The notes beneath the pieces are model-generated. The model did no database searches and was not told the origin of the DNA. It was given only the letters and a program-made list of their open reading frames with translations. Source: Wenzhouxiangella sp. (lineage in GTDB: Bacteria > Pseudomonadota > Gammaproteobacteria > Xanthomonadales > Wenzhouxiangellaceae). From it: a stretch of DNA of 17,763 nucleotides. Positions 12,195 through 17,763 of the stretch are shown here, piece by piece. Numbering within the stretch: position 1 is the first letter of the stretch; each line of letters begins with the position of its first letter. The DNA lies in the NCBI GenBank assembly GCA_007121485.1, contig SKKM01000255.1:1-17763 (forward strand), given 5' to 3'. A program made the position numbers and the translations under genes.

Positions 12195-14221
12195 GGCGTC
12201 AATATAGCGCGCGGGCGGCCATCGGCAAAGTACTGGCCGTGCTGTTGCTGTGGCCGCAGGCCGTGCTCGCCGATTCCGCGCTCGAGTTGCGGTCCGGCCC
12301 CGGCAGCCTGGCCGGGATCAGTTGGGCCGGCTTGCGCATGGACTATGGTCTCGGCACCAGCGGCGAGCGGGCCGTGCAGGTCGAGGTCGAGCGCGTGGTC
12401 GCCGGCCCGTCCGTGCCGCCGCTGGACCTGGTCTTGGGCTGCCCCGTTTTTCGTCTGGGTGAGCACGGGCCCGACTGCGAGTCGGCCCAGCTGAGGCTGG
12501 ACGTGGAAGACATGGAGCCGTTCACGCTGACCGACGTGCAGATCCGCAGCGGACCGGCCCGGACCCACGAACTGGTCTGGCACAGCCCGGCGGGGCGCGT
12601 GGCGCTGCAGTGGCAGGATGCGGCCGCAGGCCCGGAACTCCGGCTGGACGTGGACGATCTCGATCTGGGCCGGCTGCCGCCATCGCTGCTCGCCGGCCTC
12701 GGCCTAGATCTTCTCGACGGACGGTTGGCGGCCAGGCTGATTTACCGGGACGCGATGCTGAGCGGCAGCGCGCGCTGGTCCGACGGCTTGCTGGACGGGT
12801 TCGACGGCATGTTCGCCGCCGAAGGACTGGATCTGGGACTGGAACTGCAGGTCGCCGACGACGGCTCGCGGGCGCGCCTGGCGCTGCGCCAGGAGGCCGG
12901 TGAGCTGCTGCTGGGCGCGGTCTACCTGCCGCCGCCGGCTGCGCCGCTGGAGATCGAGCTGGAGATCGAGCCGGAGCCGGGCGGGTTGGAGCCGGAGCGA
13001 ATCAGGCTGCGCCGCTTTGCGCTGAGCGACCCCGGCAGCGTTGTGGCGGTTGGATCCGCGGAGCTGGTTCGCGATGACGCGGCGTGGGTCCTTCAGGCGC
13101 TGGATGTGGACGAGCTGCAGGTATTGATGCCCGATTTCTGGGCGCGCTGGGTCGAGGGGCCGGCTGCTGCCGCCGGCTTTGGCCGCCTGGCGCCTGGCGG
13201 CGCCCTGGCTGGCCGGCTGAGCTGGCGCTCGGGGACGCTGCAGGCGGCGGATCTGAGGCTGGATGATCTTGCGGTCGAGGATCCGGGCGGGCGCTTCGCC
13301 GTGTTCGGACTACGGGCCGATGTGCGCGGTGAGGCTGAATCGGTCCGCACCGATCTGAGCTGGGATGCCGCAAGCGTCCTGGGCTTGCCGCTGGGTGCGT
13401 CCGCTCTGGCCCTGCACGCCGATGCCGTCGGCCTGCGCCTGCTGCAGCCTTTCAGGATGCCCATGCTGGACGGTGCCATCGCGATCGACAGCCTGGCCTG
13501 GCTGAACCTGCCGGAGTTGCCATCGCAACTGGTGCTTGACGCGCGCATCGAACCGGTCAGCCTGAAGCTGCTGACCCGCGAGCTTGGGCTGGTCGAACTG
13601 GGCGGAACGCTGGCCGGGCGCTTTCCAGGCGTCCAGTACCAGGAAGAGCGCCTGATGTTTGCCGGCGGCATCGTCATGGACGCGTTCTCCGGAGAAATCC
13701 TGGTGGATGATCTCGAGGTCGAAAGGCCGTTCGGCAGCCTGCCGGCGCTGGCGGCGCAGGTCGAGTTCCGGCGACTCGATCTGCTCGAACTGACCGGCGC
13801 CTTCGATTTCGGGCGCATGGAGGGCCAGATGTCGGGCTGGTTGAGGGATCTGCGCCTGCTGGACTGGCGTCCGGTCGCGATGGACGCGAGCCTGTTCACC
13901 CACGAGGATGTGCCGCGTCGCCGGATCAGTCAGCGCGCGGTCGAGAACCTGTCCAGTCTCGGTGGCGCCGGCGGCGCGCTGCTGTCCGGTACCGTGCTGC
14001 GGGTGTTCGACGATTTTCCCTATCGACGGGCCGGACTGGCCTGCCGCCTGAGCAACAACATCTGTCACATCGACGGCGTCGCGCCGCATGAGTCCGGCGG
14101 CTTCCTGATCGTCGAAGGGCGCGGGCTGCCGCGTCTTGACGTGGTGGGGCACCGCCGCCTGGTCGACTGGCCGCAGCTGCTGCGCCAACTCGATGCCATC
14201 CGCGATCAGGGTGACTCGTGA
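12182..14221 (+). CDS. Large exported AsmA/YdbH-like protein, probable inter-membrane lipid transport
   Basis: This 679-residue protein starts with a basic, hydrophobic export signal (MKRSWRQYSARAAIGKVLAV to about 30, possible cleavage after VLA, or an uncleaved anchor). The rest alternates short beta-strand-like stretches rich in Leu, Asp, Gly and Arg, as in AsmA/TamB/YdbH bridge-like proteins. The C-terminal block (about 530-670) is the most family-like: FDFGRMEGQMSGWLRDLRL, then RRRISQRAVENLSSLGG, then YRRAGLACRLSNNICHIDG and a closing GRGLPRLDVVGHRRLVDWPQL. I recall similar tails in proteobacterial proteins annotated as YdbH-domain or dicarboxylate-transport proteins; the latter name is probably misleading. 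Four cysteines (87, 99, 621, 628) fall in two close pairs. An acidic, Pro-rich patch lies at about 256-272. The family is inferred by pattern only. Confidence 0.7.
   Translation: MKRSWRQYSARAAIGKVLAVLLLWPQAVLADSALELRSGPGSLAGISWAGLRMDYGLGTSGERAVQVEVERVVAGPSVPPLDLVLGCPVFRLGEHGPDCESAQLRLDVEDMEPFTLTDVQIRSGPARTHELVWHSPAGRVALQWQDAAAGPELRLDVDDLDLGRLPPSLLAGLGLDLLDGRLAARLIYRDAMLSGSARWSDGLLDGFDGMFAAEGLDLGLELQVADDGSRARLALRQEAGELLLGAVYLPPPAAPLEIELEIEPEPGGLEPERIRLRRFALSDPGSVVAVGSAELVRDDAAWVLQALDVDELQVLMPDFWARWVEGPAAAAGFGRLAPGGALAGRLSWRSGTLQAADLRLDDLAVEDPGGRFAVFGLRADVRGEAESVRTDLSWDAASVLGLPLGASALALHADAVGLRLLQPFRMPMLDGAIAIDSLAWLNLPELPSQLVLDARIEPVSLKLLTRELGLVELGGTLAGRFPGVQYQEERLMFAGGIVMDAFSGEILVDDLEVERPFGSLPALAAQVEFRRLDLLELTGAFDFGRMEGQMSGWLRDLRLLDWRPVAMDASLFTHEDVPRRRISQRAVENLSSLGGAGGALLSGTVLRVFDDFPYRRAGLACRLSNNICHIDGVAPHESGGFLIVEGRGLPRLDVVGHRRLVDWPQLLRQLDAIRDQGDS
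12201..12228 (-). promoter_or_regulatory. Candidate sigma-70 promoter of the receiver-Hpt gene, possibly leaderless
   Basis: On the minus strand TTGCCG (12228-12223) is followed, after 16 bases, by TATATT (12206-12201). The -10 ends six bases before the ATG at 12194, so transcription would start at or next to the first base of that codon. This would explain the missing ribosome site. It lies inside the signal-peptide coding region of the opposing gene, which has its own constraints. Confidence 0.35.
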
Positions 14222-14257
14222 AACGGCGCGAGGGCAGGCCGGGCTGGCGGGTAGCGC

Positions 14258-15526
14258 TCAGTCCTCGCCCAGGTCAGCCGCGCTGACCATGATCTTGCGA
14301 ATCCGGGTGTCGACCATGTCGACGATGGTCAGGATGAGATCGCCGACGCGGATGCAGGTGCGCCCGTCCGGGATCGACTCCAGATGCTCGAGGATCAGGC
14401 CATTGAAGGTCTTGGCGCCGCTGGTCGGCAACTCCCAGTGCATGCGTCGATTGACCATGCGCACGCTGGCCGCGCCGTCGATGATCCAGCGGCCGTCGTC
14501 GAGCTTGCGGATCAGCTTCTGGCGCGACTCGCCCTCGGTGGTGTACTCGCCGACGATTTCTTCCAGGATGTCGTCCAGGGTGACCAGGCCCTGGATGTCG
14601 CCGTACTCGTCGACGACCAGCCCCATGCGCTGCTCGCGGCTCTGGAACTCCAGCATCTGCTGGGTCAGCGTGGTGCCCTCCGGGATGAAGTAGGGCGGAT
14701 GGACCGCCTTGCGCAGGCTTTCCCTGTCCAGCCTGCCCTGGGCCAGTCGGCTGAGCACGCTGCGGATGTGCAGCACGCCGACCACCTGGTCGAGATCGCC
14801 TTCCCAGACCGGCAGCCGGGTAAAGATCGACTGCGTCAGGGTCTGCAGGATGTGATCCCAGGAATCCTCCAGGTCCAGGCCGACGATATCCTGGCGCGGC
14901 ACCATCACGTCATCGACCGTGCCGTGCTCGAGATCCAGGATGTTGATCAGCATACGCTGGTGGTTGAGCGAGATATGCCGTCCGCCCTCCTGCACCAGCA
15001 GGCGCAACTCGTCGCGGTTCAGGGCCTCCGCGTGCACGCTGCCCATGCGCACGCCGAAGGGCTTCATCAGCAGCGAGGCGACCAGGTTGATCGCCCATAC
15101 CACTGGATACAGCAGGCGCAGCAGCGGCGTGAGCACGTAGCTGGCCGGATAGGCGACGCGCTGCGGATACAGAGCGGCCAGGGTCTTCGGCGTCAGTTCG
15201 GCGAAGATCAGGATGACCACGGTCAGGATCAAGGTCGAGACCCAGATACCGGCTTCGCCCAGCAGGCGCAGGGCGATCACCGTGGCGATCGACGCGGCCA
15301 TGATGTTGACCAGGTTGTTGCCCAGCAGGATCAGGCCGAACATGCGGTCGGGCTGGTTGAGCAGTCTCTGCGCCAGGCGGGCGCCGTGGTGCCCTGACTG
15401 GGCCTGGTGGCGCAGGCGGTAGCGATTCAGCGCGACCAGGCCGGTCTCCGAGCCGGAAAAAAAGGCCGAAAGTACGATCAGCAGCGCCAGCAGCAGAAAC
15501 AGGGTGAGAAGCGGGACTTCGGCCAT
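14258..15526 (-). CDS. corB: CNNM/CorB-type transporter with CBS and CorC/HlyC domains (YfjD-like)
   Basis: This 422-residue inner-membrane protein is of the HlyC/CorC (HCC) or CNNM family, linked to Mg2+/Co2+ transport. The CNNM (DUF21) domain covers about 1-165 with hydrophobic segments near 5-25, 62-88, 95-118 and 130-155, and the motifs SGSETGLVALNRYRL (24-38), GNNLVNI (69-75) and FAELTPKTLA (108-117). A CBS-domain pair covers about 204-328 (DVMVPRQDI ... GLVVDEYGDIQGLVTLDDILEEIVGE). A C-terminal CorC_HlyC domain spans about 340-415. It lies 20 bases downstream of ypjD on the same strand, so the pair is probably one operon. The corB-ypjD-ffh neighbourhood matches E. coli (yfjD, ypjD, ffh). 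The convergent gap to the AsmA-like gene is 36 bases, with no clear terminator. Confidence 0.9.
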   Translation of the reverse strand: MAEVPLLTLFLLLALLIVLSAFFSGSETGLVALNRYRLRHQAQSGHHGARLAQRLLNQPDRMFGLILLGNNLVNIMAASIATVIALRLLGEAGIWVSTLILTVVILIFAELTPKTLAALYPQRVAYPASYVLTPLLRLLYPVVWAINLVASLLMKPFGVRMGSVHAEALNRDELRLLVQEGGRHISLNHQRMLINILDLEHGTVDDVMVPRQDIVGLDLEDSWDHILQTLTQSIFTRLPVWEGDLDQVVGVLHIRSVLSRLAQGRLDRESLRKAVHPPYFIPEGTTLTQQMLEFQSREQRMGLVVDEYGDIQGLVTLDDILEEIVGEYTTEGESRQKLIRKLDDGRWIIDGAASVRMVNRRMHWELPTSGAKTFNGLILEHLESIPDGRTCIRVGDLILTIVDMVDTRIRKIMVSAADLGED

Positions 15527-15546
15527 TGCCGTCTAGAGATGCACCC

Positions 15547-16392
15547 CTAGGCCAGCCCGCTGGTTGCCGCCAGGGCCATCCGGCTCCAGGTACGGTCGAG
15601 CAGCAATTCGAGCACGAAACGGCTGCCGAAGTAGGCCAGCACCAGGAACACCATGGCCACCAGGGTCCAGTTGACCGCGCGGCGGCCGCGCCAGCCCAGC
15701 CACCAACGTGCGCCCAGCAGCAGCCCGAACAGCAGCCATGAGATCACCGACAGCACGGTCTTGTGCATCAGGTGCTGGCTGAGCAGGTCGTAGACGAAGG
15801 TCAGGCCTGCCGCCAGCGCCAGCGTGAGCAGCACCCAGCCGGCCATGATGAGCCGGAACATCAGCTGCTCGAGCACGATCAGCGGCGGCAGCAGCTCGAG
15901 CTGGCTGATCGGCCGCGGGGTGCGCAGGAGGTAGTCCTGGATCCAGAGCAGAATGGCGTTGGCCGCTGCCAGGGCGAGCAGGCTGAAGGCCAAAAGGGCG
16001 GTCAGGATATGGAACTGCAGCATGGCCGGCATGTGGTCGAGGAACATCGGCGCCGGCTTGCTCAGCCATTGCAGCCAGACCAGCACCGCAACGCCCGGAA
16101 AGACCAGCACGCCGGCCTCGAGCGAGCGTGTGCCCAGCCCGGTCAGCAGCAGGACCAGGGCAACCAGCAGCCCGGCCAGCGACAGGACGTTGATGAAGTT
16201 GACGTCCCAGCCCAGGTCGGAATTGACCTTCAGCCAGGCAAAGCCCGCGTGCGCGACCAGCGCCAGCCCGGCCAGAACGATGCCGGTGGTGCGCACCCTG
16301 GCCCGGTTGATGACGAATGCGCGCGCCAGGGTGAAACCGGCGGCCAGGTAGAGCAGGCCGGCCAGGGCGGCGAGAAGCGAGGCTGTGTTCAT
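15547..16392 (-). CDS. ypjD: YpjD/CcsA-like cytochrome c assembly family membrane protein
   Basis: This 281-residue polytopic membrane protein is related to the CcsA/CcmC haem-handling family. Eight or so hydrophobic segments are visible, at about 4-26, 37-52, 68-86, 93-110, 124-150, 173-200, 211-230 and 243-265. Candidate haem-ligand histidines sit at 48 (VAHAGFAW), 128 (LQFHILTAL) and 210 (HLMHKTVLS). The tryptophan-rich WWD motif of true CcsA/CcmC is not recognisable, as is usual for YpjD, so real cytochrome c biogenesis is doubtful; I recall the E. coli homologue being linked to CorB-dependent metal resistance. It precedes corB by 20 bases, supporting a joint role. It is transcribed divergently from ffh. 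Confidence 0.86.
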   Translation of the reverse strand: MNTASLLAALAGLLYLAAGFTLARAFVINRARVRTTGIVLAGLALVAHAGFAWLKVNSDLGWDVNFINVLSLAGLLVALVLLLTGLGTRSLEAGVLVFPGVAVLVWLQWLSKPAPMFLDHMPAMLQFHILTALLAFSLLALAAANAILLWIQDYLLRTPRPISQLELLPPLIVLEQLMFRLIMAGWVLLTLALAAGLTFVYDLLSQHLMHKTVLSVISWLLFGLLLGARWWLGWRGRRAVNWTLVAMVFLVLAYFGSRFVLELLLDRTWSRMALAATSGLA

Positions 16393-16433
16393 TCAGAACG
16401 TTTGTCGGATCGAGGGTCAAACATCATCACGCC

Positions 16434-16463
16434 AGTATAATGATTCACTGCGCCAAAGCCCAA
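16434..16463. promoter_or_regulatory. Overlapping divergent -10 elements for ffh and ypjD
   Basis: On the plus strand TATAAT (16436-16441) lies 36 bases before the ffh ATG, with no good -35 at normal distance. On the minus strand the same bases read TATACT (16439-16434), with TTGGGC (16463-16458) 18 bases upstream, directed to ypjD about 40 bases away. The two -10 boxes share four base pairs, so polymerase binding should be mutually exclusive. Confidence 0.45.
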
Positions 16464-16477
16464 GGTAAAAGCCGCCG

Positions 16478-17763
16478 ATGTTTGACCAGCTGAGTAAACG
16501 ACTGACCGGCTCGCTCGACCGCCTGCGCGGCCGCGGCCGCCTGACCGAGGACAACATCCGCGAGGCCCTGCGTGAGGTGCGCGTGGCGCTGCTCGAAGCC
16601 GATGTTGCGCTGCCGGTGGTCAAGGACTTCATCGGCCAGGTCAGTCAGCGCGCGGTCGGCCAGGAGGTGATCGGTAGCCTCAAGCCGGGGCAGGCCCTGG
16701 TCAAGGTCGTCCACGACGAACTCAAGCGGGTGCTCGGCGAGGAACAGGTTCCGCTCAGGCTGGACCGCCAGCCGCCGGTGGTCGTGCTCCTGGCCGGCCT
16801 GCAGGGTGCGGGCAAGACCACCACCGCCGGCAAGCTCGCGCGTCTGCTCAAGGAGCGTCACGCCAAGCGCGTGCTGCTGGCCAGCTGCGACGTGTATCGG
16901 CCGGCAGCGATCGACCAGCTCGAAACCCTGGCCGGGCAGGTCAACGCCGACTTTTTCCGTTCGTCCGAGACTGCCGATGCCGTCCGCATTGCCGCCGATG
17001 CGGCGGCCGAGGCGCGGCGCCGCTTCGCCGACGTCCTGATCGTCGATACCGCCGGGCGCCTGGCGGTGGACGAGGCGATGATGGAGGAGATCCGCCGGGT
17101 CCACGCGGCGATCGAACCGGCCGAAGTGCTGTTCGTGGTCGACAGCATGACCGGCCAGGACGCGGCCAATACCGCGCTTGCCTTCCACGAGGCGCTGCCG
17201 CTGACCGGCGTGGTCCTGACCAAGACCGACGGTGATGCGCGCGGCGGCGCAGCGTTGTCGGTGCGCCAGATCACCGGGGCGCCGATCAAGTTCCTCGGCA
17301 CCGGCGAGAAACTCGATGGCCTGGAACCGTTTCATCCCGACCGCCTGGCATCGCGCATCCTGGGCATGGGCGACGTACTCAGCCTGGTCGAGGAGGTCGA
17401 GCGCAAGGTCGACCAGAAAAAGGCGCGCCAGCTGGCCGGCAAGGTCGGCAAGGCCTCGCGCCGCTTCGGCATGGACGACCTCAAAGACCAGCTGCAGCAG
17501 ATGGAAAAGCTCGGCGGCATGGGATCGCTGCTCGACAAGCTGCCGGGCATGAACCGCCTGCCCGAGGCCGCCCGGGCCCAGATGGACGACCGCCACACCC
17601 GGCGCATGGTCGCCATCATCAATTCCATGACGCCCAACGAGCGGCGCTACCCGGATCTCATCAAGGGCTCGCGCAAGCGCCGCATCGCGCTCGGGTCGGG
17701 CACCCAGATCCAGGACGTCAACCGCCTGCTCAAGCAGCACAAGCAGATGCAGAAGATGATGAA
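16478..17763 (+). CDS. ffh: Signal recognition particle protein Ffh, C-terminally cut by the window edge
   Basis: This is the first 428 residues of the SRP GTPase (about 450-460 expected), which binds 4.5S RNA and signal sequences of nascent membrane proteins and docks on FtsY. The N-domain (1-90) begins MFDQLSKRLTGSLDRLRG with the ALLEADVAL motif near 37-45. The G-domain has P-loop GLQGAGKTTT (107-116), DTAGR (190-194) and TKTD (248-251). The M-domain (about 300 on) carries FGMDDLKDQLQQMEKLGGMG and the 4.5S RNA-binding helix-turn-helix, INSMTPNERR ... IKGSRKRRIALGSG (381-408). The ATG has a weak AAGG site twelve bases upstream. No frameshift is seen; only the methionine-rich tail is missing. 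Confidence 0.97.
   Translation, partial: MFDQLSKRLTGSLDRLRGRGRLTEDNIREALREVRVALLEADVALPVVKDFIGQVSQRAVGQEVIGSLKPGQALVKVVHDELKRVLGEEQVPLRLDRQPPVVVLLAGLQGAGKTTTAGKLARLLKERHAKRVLLASCDVYRPAAIDQLETLAGQVNADFFRSSETADAVRIAADAAAEARRRFADVLIVDTAGRLAVDEAMMEEIRRVHAAIEPAEVLFVVDSMTGQDAANTALAFHEALPLTGVVLTKTDGDARGGAALSVRQITGAPIKFLGTGEKLDGLEPFHPDRLASRILGMGDVLSLVEEVERKVDQKKARQLAGKVGKASRRFGMDDLKDQLQQMEKLGGMGSLLDKLPGMNRLPEAARAQMDDRHTRRMVAIINSMTPNERRYPDLIKGSRKRRIALGSGTQIQDVNRLLKQHKQMQKMM

Noticed and set aside
12951..13000. Acidic near-repeat (ELEIEPEP-like) as a functional repeat
   Set aside because: Only two imperfect units in one protein; more likely local low complexity than a true repeat array.
14222..14257. 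Terminator between the AsmA-like and CorB-like genes
   Set aside because: The 36-base convergent gap is GC-rich but shows no clear stem-loop or T-tract on either strand.
14384..15397. 337-codon plus-strand frame
   Set aside because: Antisense to the CorB-like gene, whose CNNM and CBS motifs are unambiguous.
16445..17740. 431-codon minus-strand frame
   Set aside because: Antisense to ffh, which has all SRP GTPase and RNA-binding motifs; no independent domain seen.

Overview
The window is a GC-rich stretch of a gammaproteobacterial chromosome. It holds an envelope-stress sigma factor locus joined to a set of core translation and RNA genes. The order rpoE-rseA-rseB-rseC-mucD-lepA-lepB-DUF4845-rnc-era-recO-pdxJ matches, as I remember it, the Pseudomonas aeruginosa algU-mucABCD to pdxJ region. 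The divergent ypjD/corB pair beside ffh is also a familiar gammaproteobacterial arrangement. GC content and synteny point to a deep-branching lineage of the Xanthomonadales/Chromatiales type, but the sequence alone does not fix the genus. I see no tRNA, rRNA, insertion sequence, phage gene or CRISPR array.

Layout. Bases 1-799 (minus strand) carry the first half of an ALDH7-type aldehyde dehydrogenase, cut by the window edge. A 234-base divergent gap follows, holding a possible sigma-E promoter and a 28-codon leader ORF that overlaps the rpoE start. Bases 1034-5219 (plus) encode the sigma-E module: sigma factor, membrane anti-sigma RseA, periplasmic RseB, membrane RseC and the periplasmic protease MucD/DegP. 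A short junction (5220-5319) carries two strong inverted repeats around a perfect TATAAT. Bases 5320-11393 (plus) form a tightly packed and partly overlapping gene train: lepA, lepB, a DUF4845 gene, rnc, era, recO and pdxJ. The usual next gene, acpS, is absent.

The pdxJ stop codon abuts the stop codon of a convergent minus-strand gene (11394-12194). That gene encodes a stand-alone receiver-Hpt protein resembling the C-terminal third of BarA/GacS hybrid kinases. Its 5' end overlaps, head to head, the start of a large exported AsmA/YdbH-like protein (12182-14221). A convergent minus-strand pair follows, CorB-like (14258-15526) and YpjD-like (15547-16392). Finally ffh (16478 to the right edge) is transcribed divergently from ypjD, with overlapping -10 elements.

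Functionally, the left half senses and repairs envelope damage (RpoE, RseABC, MucD). The middle handles translation under stress, signal peptide cleavage, double-stranded RNA processing, 30S maturation, recombination and vitamin B6 synthesis. The right half handles membrane targeting (Ffh), ion-transport or cytochrome-assembly-like membrane proteins and a probable inter-membrane lipid-transport protein. The least ordinary items are the orphan REC-Hpt protein, the rpoE leader ORF and the structured lepA leader.
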